Below, piece by piece: positions 27,344 to 39,400 of a DNA stretch of 64,000 bases (the first letter of the stretch is position 1; each line of letters begins with the position of its first letter). Source of the stretch: Ariolimax columbianus (taxonomy: Eukaryota; Mollusca; Gastropoda; Stylommatophora; Arionidae); assembly GCA_036924085.1 (NCBI GenBank), contig JAVGWX010000002.1, forward strand, positions 85,182,704 to 85,246,703. Reading direction: 5' to 3'. Under the pieces are notes generated by a model. The model was not told the origin of the DNA. It saw only the letters and a list, made by a program, of their open reading frames with translations, and searched no databases. A program made the translations under genes and the position numbers.

Positions 27344-30300
27344 AAGTAAAACTACTTGAAAGTGAGCGGAAATGCTTTTAACTTATCCACATAATTAGTG
27401 CGTTACAATTGCAATACATTTCAAAGTGCTGAACATTGTCTTAGTTTATGATTTGCAATTTTTTTTCAAATCGCCTTCTTCTTAATTTTGATTTTAGAAA
27501 CATTGGTTTTTCTTGTTAGTAAAATTACTTGAAAGTCAGTGGAAATGCTTTTAACTTATCCACATATGTAGTACGTTAAAATTGCAATACATTTCAAAGT
27601 GCTGAAAATTGTTTAAACTTATAATATGCAATTTTTTTTCAAATCGCCTTCTACTCAGATTTGATTTTAGAAACATTGGTTTTTCTTGTTAGTAAAATTA
27701 CTTGAAAGTCAGTGGAAATGCTTTTAACTTATCCACATAATTAGTGCGTTAAAATTGCAATACATTTCAAAGTTATGAAAATTGAATAAACTTATGATCT
27801 GCTATTTTTTTTCAAATCGCTTTCTACTCAATTTTGATTTTAGAAACATTGGTTTTTCTTGTCAGTAAAATTAGTTGAAAGTCAGTGGAAATGCTTTTAA
27901 CTTATCCACATAATTAGTGCGTTAAAATTGCAATACATTTCAAAGTGCTGAAAATTGTTCAAACTTTTATTATACGCAATTTTTGTTATATCGCTTTCAA
28001 TTTTGATTTTAGAAACATTGGTTTTTCTTGTAAGTAAAACTACTTGAAAGTGAGCGGAAATGCTTTTAACTTATCCACATAATTAGTGCGTTAAAATTGC
28101 AATACATTTCAAAGTGCTGAACATTGTCTTAGTTTATGATTTGCAATTTTTTTTCAAATCGCCTTCTACTCAATTTTGATTTTAGAAACATTGGTTTTTC
28201 TTGTTAGTAAAATTACTTGAAAGTCAGTGGAAATGCTTTTAACTTATCCACATAATTAGTGCGTTACAATTGCAATACATTTCAAAGTGCTGAAAATTGT
28301 CTGAACTTATGATATGCTATTTTTTTACAAATCGCTTTCTACTCAATTTTGATTTTAGAAACATTGGTTTTTCTTGTCAGTAAAATTACTTGAAAGTCAG
28401 TGGAAATGCTTTTAACTTATTCACATAATTAGTGCGTTACAATTGCAATACATTTCAAAATGCTGAACATTGTCTTAGTTTATGATCGGCAATTTTATTT
28501 CAAATCGCCTTCTACTCAATTTTGATTTTAGAAACATTGGTTTTTCTTGTTAGTAAAATTACTTGAACGTCAGTGGAAAGGCTTTTACCTTATCCACATA
28601 ATTAGTGCGTTACAATTGCAATACATTTCAAAGTGCTGAAAATTGTCTGAACTTATGATATGCTATTTTTTTACAAATCGCTTTCTACTCAATTTTGATT
28701 TTAGAAACATTGGTTTTTCTTGTCAGTAAAATTACTTGAAAGTCAGTGGAAATGCTTTTAACTTATCCACATAATTAGTGCGTTAAAATTGCAATACATT
28801 TCAAAGTGCTGAAAATTGTTTAAACTTATAATATGCTATTTTTTTTCAAATCGCCTTCTACTCAGTTTTTTATTTAAGAAACATTGGTTTTTCTTGTTAG
28901 TAAAATTAGTTGAAAGTCAGTGGAAATGCTTTTAACTTATCCACATAATTAGTGCGTTACAATTGCAATACATTTCAAAGTGCTGAAAATTGTTCAAACT
29001 TATATGCAATTTTTTTTCAAATCGCCTTCAATTTTGATTTTAGAAACATTGGTTTTTCTTGTAAGTAAAACTAATTGAAAGTGAGCGGAAATGCTTTTAA
29101 CTTATCCACATAATTAGTACGTTAAAATTGCAATACATTTCAAAGTGCTGAAAATTGTTTAAACTTATAATATGCAATTTTTTTTCAAATTGCCTTCAAT
29201 TTTGATTTTAAAAACATTGGTTTTTCTTGTAAGTAAAACTAATTGAAAGTGAGCGGAAATGCTTTTAACTTATCCACATAATTAGTGCGTTACAATTGCA
29301 ATACATTTCAAAGTGCTGAACATTGTCTTAGTTTATGATCGGCAATTTTTTTTCAAATCGCCTTCTACTCAATTTTGATTTTAGAAACATTGGTTTTTCT
29401 TGTTAGTAAAATTACTTGAAAGTCAGTGGAAATGCTTTTACCTTATCCACATAATTAGTGCGTTACAATTGCAAAACATTTCAAAGTGCTGAAAATTGAC
29501 TAAACTTATGATCTGCTATTTTTTTTCAAATCGCTTTCTACTCAATTTTGATTTTAGAAACATTGGATTTTCTGGTCAGTAAAATAACTTGAAAGTCAGT
29601 GGAAATGCTTTTAACTTATCCACATAATTAGTGCGTTAAAATTGCAATACATTTCAAAGTGCTGAAAATTGTTTAAACTTATAATATGCTATTTTTGTTC
29701 AAATCGCCTTCTACTCAGTTTTTTATTTAAGAAACATTGGTTTTTCTTGTTAGTAAAATTAGTTGAAAGTCAGTGGAAATGCTTTTAACTTATCCACATA
29801 ATTAGTGCGTTAAAATTGCAATACATTTCAAAGTGCTGAAAATTGTTCAAACTTATAATATGCAATTTTTTTTCAAATCGCCTTCAATTTTGATTTTAGA
29901 AACATTGGTTTTTCTTGTAAGTAAAACTAATTGAAAGTGAGCGGAAATGCTTTTAACTTATCCACATAATTAGTGCGTTACAATTGCAATACATTTCAAA
30001 GTGCTGAACATTGTCTTAGTTTATGATCGGCATTTTTTTTTCAAATCGCCTTCTACTCAATTTTGATTTTAGAAACATTGGTTTTTCTTGTTAGTAAAAT
30101 TACTTGAAAGTCAGTGGAAATGCTTTTACCTTATCCACATAATTAGTGCGTTACAATTGCAATACATTTCAAAGTGCTGAAAATTGACTAAACTTATGAT
30201 CTACTATTTTTTTTCAAATCGCTTTCTACTCAATTTTGATTTTAGAAACATTGGATTTTCTGGTCAGTAAAATAACTTGAAAGTCAGTGGAAATGCTTTT

Positions 30301-31629
30301 AACTTATCCACATAATTAGTGCGTTAAAATTGCAATACATTTCAAAGTGCTGAAAATTGTTTAAACTTATAATATGCTATTTTTTTTCAAATCGCCTTCT
30401 ACTCAGTTTTTTATTTAAGAAACATTGGTTTTTCTTGTTAGTAAAATTAGTTGAAAGTCAGTGGAAATGCTTTTAACTTATCCACATAATTAGTGCGTTA
30501 CAATTGCAATACATTTCAAAGTGCTGAAAATTGTCTGAACTTATGATATGCTATTTTTTTACAAATCGCTTTCTACTCAATTTTGATTTTAGAAACATTG
30601 GTTTTTCTTGTCAGTAAAATTACTTGAAAGTCAGTGGAAATGCTTTTAACTTATCCACATAATTAGTGCGTTAAAATTGCAATACATTTCAAAGTGCTGA
30701 AAATTGTTTAAACTTATAATATGCTATTTTTGTTCAAATCGCCTTCTACTCAGTTTTTTATTTAAGAAACATTGGTTTTTCTTGTTAGTAAAATTAGTTG
30801 AAAGTCAGTGGAAATGCTTTTAACTTATCCACATAATTAGTGCGTTAAAATTGCAATACATTTCAAAGTGCTGAAAATTGTTCAAACTTATAATATGCAA
30901 TTTTTTTTCAAATCGCCTTCAATTTTGATTTTAGAAACATTGGTTTTTCTTGTAAGTAAAACTAATTGAAAGTGAGCGGAAATGCTTTTAACTTATCCAC
31001 ATAATTAGTGCGTTACAATTGCAATACATTTCAAAGTGCTGAACATTGTCTTAGTTTATGATCGGCAATTTTTTTTCAAATCGCCTTCTACTCAATTTTG
31101 ATTTTAGAAACATTGGTTTTTCTTGTTAGTAAAATTACTTGAAAGTCAGTGGAAATGCTTTTACCTTATCCACATAATTAGTGCGTTACAATTGCAATAC
31201 ATTTCAAAGTGCTGAAAATTGACTAAACTTATGATCTGCTATTTTTTTTCAAATCGCTTTCTACTCAATTTTGATTTTAGAAACATTGGATTTTCTGGTC
31301 AGTAAAATAACTTGAAAGTCAGTGGAAATGCTTTTAACTTATCCACATAATTAGTGCGTTAAAATTGCAATACATTTCAAAGTGCTGAAAATTGTTTAAA
31401 CTTATAATATGCTATTTTTTTTCAAATCGCCTTCTACTCAGTTTTTTATTTAAGAAACATTGGTTTTTCTTGTTAGTAAAATTAGTTGAAAGTCAGTGGA
31501 AATGCTTTTAACTTATCCACATAATTAGTGCGTTACAATTGCAATACATTTCAAAGTGCTGAATATTGTCTTAGTTTATGATTTGCAATTTTTTTTCAAA
31601 TCGCCTTCTACTCAATTTTGATTTTAGAA
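27326..31629 (+). repeat. 4,303-bp segmental duplication, right copy (family C)
   Basis: Tandem copy of the preceding segment. Differences I can see are few: CACATATGTAGTACG at about 27,563 in place of CACATAATTAG, and ATCTACTATTTT at 30,199 in place of ATCTGCTATTTT. The match to the left copy ends near 31,643, where GTTAGTAAAATTAC replaces GTAAGTAAAACTAC. Its right part is also the beginning of the 6,299-bp duplication, so the two events overlap. Confidence 0.85.
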
Positions 31630-33200
31630 ACATTGGTTTTTCTTGTTAGTAAAATTACTTGAAAGTCAGTGGAAATGCTTTTAACTTATCCACATAATTA
31701 GTACGTTAAAATTGCAATACATTTCAAAGTGCTGAAAATTGTTTAAACTTATAATATGCAATTTTTTTTCAAATTGCCTTCAATTTTGATTTTAAAAACA
31801 TTGGTTTTTCTTGTAAGTAAAACTAATTGAAAGTGAGCGGAAATGCTTTTAACTTATCCACATAATTAGTGCGTTACAATTGCAATACATTTCAAAGTGC
31901 TGAACATTGTCTTAGTTTATGATCGGCAATTTTTTTTCAAATCGCCTTCTACTCAATTTTGATTTTAGAAACATTGGTTTTTCTTGTTAGTAAAATTACT
32001 TGAAAGTCAGTGGAAATGCTTTTACCTTATCCACATAATTAGTGCGTTACAATTGCAATACATTTCAAAGTGCTGAAAATTGACTAAACTTATGATCTGC
32101 TATTTTTTTTCAAATCGCTTTCTACTCAATTTTGATTTTAGAAACATTGGATTTTCTGGTCAGTAAAATAACTTGAAAGTCAGTGGAAATGCTTTTAACT
32201 TATCCACATAATTAGTGCGTTAAAATTGCAATACATTTCAAAGTGCTGAAAATTGTTTAAATTTATAATATGCTATTTTTGTTCAAATCGCCTTCTACTC
32301 AGTTTTTTATTTAAGAAACATTGGTTTTTCTTGTTAGTAAAATTAGTTGAAAGTCAGTGGAAATGCTTTTAACTTATCCACATAATTAGTGCGTTAAAAT
32401 TGCAATACATTTCAAAGTGCTGAAAATTGTTCAAACTTATAATATGCAATTTTTTTTCAAATCGCCTTCAATTTTGATTTTAGAAACATTGGTTTTTCTT
32501 GTAAGTAAAACTAATTGAAAGTGAGCGGAAATGCTTTTAACTTATCCACATAATTAGTGCGTTACAATTGCAATACATTTCAAAGTGCTGAACATTGTCT
32601 TAGTTTATGATCGGCAATTTTTTTTCAAATCGCCTTCTACTCAATTTTGATTTTAGAAACATTGGTTTTTCTTGTTAGTAAAATTACTTGAAAGTCAGTG
32701 GAAATGCTTTTACCTTATCCACATAATTAGTGCGTTACAATTGCAATACATTTCAAAGTGCTGAAAATTGACTAAACTTATGATCTGCTATTTTTTTTCA
32801 AATCGCTTTCTACTCAATTTTGATTTTAGAAACATTGGATTTTCTGGTCAGTAAAATAACTTGAAAGTCAGTGGAAATGCTTTTAACTTATCCACATAAT
32901 TAGTGCGTTAAAATTGCAATACATTTCAAAGTGCTGAAAATTGTTTAAACTTATAATATGCTATTTTTTTTCAAATCGCCTTCTACTCAGTTTTTTATTT
33001 AAGAAACATTGGTTTTTCTTGTTAGTAAAATTAGTTGAAAGTCAGTGGAAATGCTTTTAACTTATCCACATAATTAGTGCGTTACAATTGCAATACATTT
33101 CAAAGTGCTGAATATTGTCTTAGTTTATGATTTGCAATTTTTTTTCAAATCGCCTTCTACTCAATTTTGATTTTAGAAACATTGGTTTTTCTTGTTAGTA
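31630..33200 (+). repeat. Family C tetramer run (688 bp)
   Basis: GAAAATTGACTAAAC monomers at 32,080 and 32,768 are 688 bp apart, giving a four-monomer HOR: GATCGG, GACTAAAC, GTTTAAAC with TTTTTTATTTAAG, and GTTCAAAC with TTCAATTTTG. The previous GACTAAAC at 31,219 is 861 bp away, which is five monomers. The whole run is repeated 6,299 bp downstream. Confidence 0.78.
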
Positions 33201-34618
33201 AAATTACTTGAAAGTCAGTGGAAATGCTTTTACTTTATCCACATAATTAGTGCGTTACAATTGCAATACATTTCAAAGTGCTGAAAATTGTCTGAACTTA
33301 TGATATGCAATTTTTTTACAAATCGCTTTCTACTCAATTTTAATTTTAGAAACATTGGTTTTTCTTGTCAGTAAAATTACTTGAAAGTCAGTGGAAATGC
33401 TTTCAACTTATCCACATAATTAGTACGTTAAAATTGCAATACATTTCAAAGTGCTGAAAATTGTTTAAACTTATAATATGCAATTTTTTTTCAAATCGCC
33501 TTCTATACTCAGATTTGATTTTAGAAACATTGGTTTTTCTTGTTAGAAAAATTGCTTGAAAGTCAGTGGAAATGCTTTTAACTTATCCACATAATTAGTG
33601 CGTTACAATTGCAATACATTTCAAAGTTCTGAAAATTGTCTGAACTTATGATCTGCTATTTTTTTTCAAATCGCTTTCTACTCAATTTTGATTTTAGAAA
33701 CATTGGATTTTCTGGTCAGTAAAATTACTTGAAAGTCAGTGGAAATGCTTTTAACTTATCCACATAATTAGTGCGTTACAATTGCAATACATTTCAAAGT
33801 TCTGAAAATCGAATAAACTTATGATCTTCTATTTTTTTTCAAATCGCTTTCTACTCAATTTTGATTTTAGAAACATTGGTTTTTCTTGTTAGTAAAATTA
33901 CTTGAAAGTCAGTGGAAATGCTTTTAACTTATCCACATAATTAGTGCGTTACAATTGCAATACATTTCAAAGTTCTGAAAATTGAATAAACTTATGATCT
34001 GCTATTTTTTTACAAATCGCTTTCTACTCAATTATGATTTATTTTAGAAACATTGGTTTTTCTTGTCAGTAAAATTACTTGAAAGTCAGTGGAAATGCTT
34101 TTAACATATCCACATAATTAGTACGTTAAAATTGCAATACATTTCAAAGTGCTGAAAATTGTTCAAACTTATATTATGCAATTTTTTTTCAAATCGCATT
34201 TAATTTTGATTTTAGAAACATTGGTTTTTCTTGTAAGTAAAACTACTTGAAAGTGAGAGGAAATGCTTTTAACTTATCCACATAATTAGTGCGTTACAAT
34301 TGCAATACATTTCAAAGTGCTGAACATTGTCTTAGTTTATGATCGGCAATTTTTTTCAAATCGCCTTATTACTCAATTTTGATTTTAGAAGCATTGGTTT
34401 TTCTTGTCAGTAAAATTACTTGAAAATCAGTGGAAATGCTTTTACTTTATCCACATAATTAGTGCGTTACAATTGCAATACATTTCAAAGTGCTGAAAAT
34501 TGTCTGAACTTATGATATGCTATTTTTTTACAAATCGCTTTCTACTCAATTTTAATTTTAGAAACATTGGTTTTTCTTGTCAGTAAAATTACTTGAAAGT
34601 CAGTGGAAATGCTTTCAA

Positions 34619-34706
34619 CTTATCGCTTTCTACTCAATTTTGATTTTAGAAACTTTGATTTTTCTTGTTAGAAAAATTACTTGAAAGTCAGTGGAAATGC
34701 TTTTAA
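34619..34706 (+). repeat. Truncated monomer (88 bp), left copy
   Basis: CTTATC joins directly to GCTTTCTACTC, removing the rest of the core, the variable middle and the T tract, about 85 bp. The two ends share ATC, which fits a short-homology deletion. The remainder carries AAACTTTGATTTTTC, also private to this monomer. Confidence 0.85.
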
Positions 34707-36428
34707 CTTATCCACATAATTAGTGCGTTACAATTGCAATACATTTCAAAGTTCTGAAAATTGAATAAACTTATGATCTGCTATTTTTTTTCAAATCGCT
34801 TTCTACTCAATTTTGATTTTAGAAACATTGGTTTTTCTTGTTAGTAAAATTACTTGAAAGTCAGTGGAAATGCTTTTAACTTATCCACATAATTAGTGCG
34901 TTACAATTGCAATACATTTCAAAGTTCTAAAAATTGAATAAACTTATGATCTGCTATTTTTTTACAAATCGGTTTCTACTCAATTTTGATTTTAGAAACA
35001 TTGGTTTTTCTTGTCAGTAAAATTACTTGAAAGTCAGTGGAAATGCTTTTAACATATCCACATAATTAGTACGTTAAAATTGCAACACATTTCAAAGTGC
35101 TGAAAATTGTTCAAACTTATAATATGCAATTTTTTTTCAAATCGCCTTTAATTTTGATTTTAGAAACATTGGTTTTTTTTGTAATTAAACTACTTGAAAG
35201 TGAGAGGAAATGCTTTTATCTTATCCACATAATTAGTGCGTTACAATTGCAATACATTTCAAAGTGCTGAACATTGTCTTAGTTTATAATCGGCAATTTT
35301 TTTTCAAATCGCCTTATTACTCAATTTTGATTTTAGAAACATTGGTTTTTCTTGTTAGTAAAATTACTTGAAAGTCAGTGGAAATGCTTTTAACTTATCC
35401 ACATAATTAGTACGTTACAATTGCAATACATTTCAAAGTGCTGAAAATTGTCTGAACTTATGATCTGCTATTTTTTTTCAAATCGCTTTCTACTCAATTT
35501 TGATTTTAGAAACATTGGATTTTCTGGTCAGTAAAATTACTTGAAAGTCAGTGGAAATGCTTTTAACTTATCCACATAATTAGTGCGTTACAATTGCAAT
35601 ACATTTCAAAGTTCTGAAAATCGAATAAACTTATGATCTTCTATTTTTTTTCAAATCGCTTTCTACTCAATTTTGATTTTAGAAACATTGGTTTTTCTTG
35701 TTAGTAAAATTACTTGAAAGTCAGTGGAAATGCTTTTAACTTATCCACATAATTAGTGCGTTACAATTGCAATACATTTCAAAGTTCTGAAAATTGAATA
35801 AACTTATGATCTGCTATTTTTTTACAAATCGCTTTCTACTCAATTATGATTTTAGAAACATTGGTTTTTCTTGTCAGTAAAATTACTTGAAAGTCAGTGG
35901 AAATGCTTTTAACATATCCACATAATTAGTACGTTAAAATTGCAATACATTTCAAAGTGCTGAAAATTGTTCAAACTTATATTATGCAATTTTTTTTCAA
36001 ATCGCATTTAATTTTGATTTTAGAAACATTGGTTTTTCTTGTAAGTAAAACTACTTGAAAGTGAGAGGAAATGCTTTTAACTTATCCACATAATTAGTGC
36101 GTTACAATTGCAATACATTTCAAAGTGCTGAACATTGTCTTAGTTTATAATCGGCAATTTTTTTCAAATCGCCTTATTACTCAATTTTGATTTTAGAAAC
36201 ATTGGTTTTTCTTGTCAGTAAAATTACTTGAAAGTCAGTGGAAATGCTTTCAACTTATCCACATAATTAGTACGTTAAAATTGCAATACATTTCAAAGTG
36301 CTGAAAATTGTTTAAACTTATAATATGCAATTTTTTTTCAAATCGCCTTCTATACTCAGATTTGATTTTAGAAACATTGGTTTTTCTTGTTAGAAAAATT
36401 ACTTGAAAGTCAGTGGAAATGCTTTTAA

Positions 36429-36474
36429 CTTATCCACATAATTAGTGCGTTACAATTGCAATACATTTCAAAGT
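36429..36474 (+). other. Breakpoint of the 6,299-bp tandem duplication
   Basis: Base 36,428 and everything to its left follow the end of the right copy (TTAGAAAAATTAC, TTTTAACTTATCC). Base 36,475 onward follows the start of the left copy (GTGCTGAAAATTGACTAAAC). The 46 bases between are identical in both parents and coincide with the conserved monomer core. Confidence 0.8.
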
Positions 36475-39400
36475 GCTGAAAATTGACTAAACTTATGATC
36501 TACTATTTTTTTTCAAATCGCTTTCTACTCAATTTTGATTTTAGAAACATTGGATTTTCTGGTCAGTAAAATAACTTGAAAGTCAGTGGAAATGCTTTTA
36601 ACTTATCCACATAATTAGTGCGTTAAAATTGCAATACATTTCAAAGTGCTGAAAATTGTTTAAACTTATAATATGCTATTTTTTTTCAAATCGCCTTCTA
36701 CTCAGTTTTTTATTTAAGAAACATTGGTTTTTCTTGTTAGTAAAATTAGTTGAAAGTCAGTGGAAATGCTTTTAACTTATCCACATAATTAGTGCGTTAC
36801 AATTGCAATACATTTCAAAGTGCTGAAAATTGTCTGAACTTATGATATGCTATTTTTTTACAAATCGCTTTCTACTCAATTTTGATTTTAGAAACATTGG
36901 TTTTTCTTGTCAGTAAAATTACTTGAAAGTCAGTGGAAATGCTTTTAACTTATCCACATAATTAGTGCGTTAAAATTGCAATACATTTCAAAGTGCTGAA
37001 AATTGTTTAAACTTATAATATGCTATTTTTGTTCAAATCGCCTTCTACTCAGTTTTTTATTTAAGAAACATTGGTTTTTCTTGTTAGTAAAATTAGTTGA
37101 AAGTCAGTGGAAATGCTTTTAACTTATCCACATAATTAGTGCGTTAAAATTGCAATACATTTCAAAGTGCTGAAAATTGTTCAAACTTATAATATGCAAT
37201 TTTTTTTCAAATCGCCTTCAATTTTGATTTTAGAAACATTGGTTTTTCTTGTAAGTAAAACTAATTGAAAGTGAGCGGAAATGCTTTTAACTTATCCACA
37301 TAATTAGTGCGTTACAATTGCAATACATTTCAAAGTGCTGAACATTGTCTTAGTTTATGATCGGCAATTTTTTTTCAAATCGCCTTCTACTCAATTTTGA
37401 TTTTAGAAACATTGGTTTTTCTTGTTAGTAAAATTACTTGAAAGTCAGTGGAAATGCTTTTACCTTATCCACATAATTAGTGCGTTACAATTGCAATACA
37501 TTTCAAAGTGCTGAAAATTGACTAAACTTATGATCTGCTATTTTTTTTCAAATCGCTTTCTACTCAATTTTGATTTTAGAAACATTGGATTTTCTGGTCA
37601 GTAAAATAACTTGAAAGTCAGTGGAAATGCTTTTAACTTATCCACATAATTAGTGCGTTAAAATTGCAATACATTTCAAAGTGCTGAAAATTGTTTAAAC
37701 TTATAATATGCTATTTTTTTTCAAATCGCCTTCTACTCAGTTTTTTATTTAAGAAACATTGGTTTTTCTTGTTAGTAAAATTAGTTGAAAGTCAGTGGAA
37801 ATGCTTTTAACTTATCCACATAATTAGTGCGTTACAATTGCAATACATTTCAAAGTGCTGAATATTGTCTTAGTTTATGATTTGCAATTTTTTTTCAAAT
37901 CGCCTTCTACTCAATTTTGATTTTAGAAACATTGGTTTTTCTTGTTAGTAAAATTACTTGAAAGTCAGTGGAAATGCTTTTAACTTATCCACATAATTAG
38001 TACGTTAAAATTGCAATACATTTCAAAGTGCTGAAAATTGTTTAAACTTATAATATGCAATTTTTTTTCAAATTGCCTTCAATTTTGATTTTAAAAACAT
38101 TGGTTTTTCTTGTAAGTAAAACTAATTGAAAGTGAGCGGAAATGCTTTTAACTTATCCACATAATTAGTGCGTTACAATTGCAATACATTTCAAAGTGCT
38201 GAACATTGTCTTAGTTTATGATCGGCAATTTTTTTTCAAATCGCCTTCTACTCAATTTTGATTTTAGAAACATTGGTTTTTCTTGTTAGTAAAATTACTT
38301 GAAAGTCAGTGGAAATGCTTTTACCTTATCCACATAATTAGTGCGTTACAATTGCAATACATTTCAAAGTGCTGAAAATTGACTAAACTTATGATCTGCT
38401 ATTTTTTTTCAAATCGCTTTCTACTCAATTTTGATTTTAGAAACATTGGATTTTCTGGTCAGTAAAATAACTTGAAAGTCAGTGGAAATGCTTTTAACTT
38501 ATCCACATAATTAGTGCGTTAAAATTGCAATACATTTCAAAGTGCTGAAAATTGTTTAAATTTATAATATGCTATTTTTGTTCAAATCGCCTTCTACTCA
38601 GTTTTTTATTTAAGAAACATTGGTTTTTCTTGTTAGTAAAATTAGTTGAAAGTCAGTGGAAATGCTTTTAACTTATCCACATAATTAGTGCGTTAAAATT
38701 GCAATACATTTCAAAGTGCTGAAAATTGTTCAAACTTATAATATGCAATTTTTTTTCAAATCGCCTTCAATTTTGATTTTAGAAACATTGGTTTTTCTTG
38801 TAAGTAAAACTAATTGAAAGTGAGCGGAAATGCTTTTAACTTATCCACATAATTAGTGCGTTACAATTGCAATACATTTCAAAGTGCTGAACATTGTCTT
38901 AGTTTATGATCGGCAATTTTTTTTCAAATCGCCTTCTACTCAATTTTGATTTTAGAAACATTGGTTTTTCTTGTTAGTAAAATTACTTGAAAGTCAGTGG
39001 AAATGCTTTTACCTTATCCACATAATTAGTGCGTTACAATTGCAATACATTTCAAAGTGCTGAAAATTGACTAAACTTATGATCTGCTATTTTTTTTCAA
39101 ATCGCTTTCTACTCAATTTTGATTTTAGAAACATTGGATTTTCTGGTCAGTAAAATAACTTGAAAGTCAGTGGAAATGCTTTTAACTTATCCACATAATT
39201 AGTGCGTTAAAATTGCAATACATTTCAAAGTGCTGAAAATTGTTTAAACTTATAATATGCTATTTTTTTTCAAATCGCCTTCTACTCAGTTTTTTATTTA
39301 AGAAACATTGGTTTTTCTTGTTAGTAAAATTAGTTGAAAGTCAGTGGAAATGCTTTTAACTTATCCACATAATTAGTGCGTTACAATTGCAATACATTTC

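Larger units (their letters stand above)
30130..36451 (+). repeat. 6,299-bp segmental duplication, left copy
   Basis: About 36 monomers plus one 88-bp partial monomer. Rare markers recur exactly 6,299 bp downstream: ATCTACTATTTT (30,201 and 36,500), GATATGCAATTTTTTTAC (33,302 and 39,601), and the truncated monomer (34,619 and 40,918). Further shared oddities are TTAGAAAAATTGCTTG, ATTATGATTTATTTTAG, TTGTAATTAAACTAC, GTTCTAAAAATTG and TTCTATACTCAGATTTG. The copy starts in family C, passes into family D near 33.2 kb, and ends in D monomers. Confidence 0.87.
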
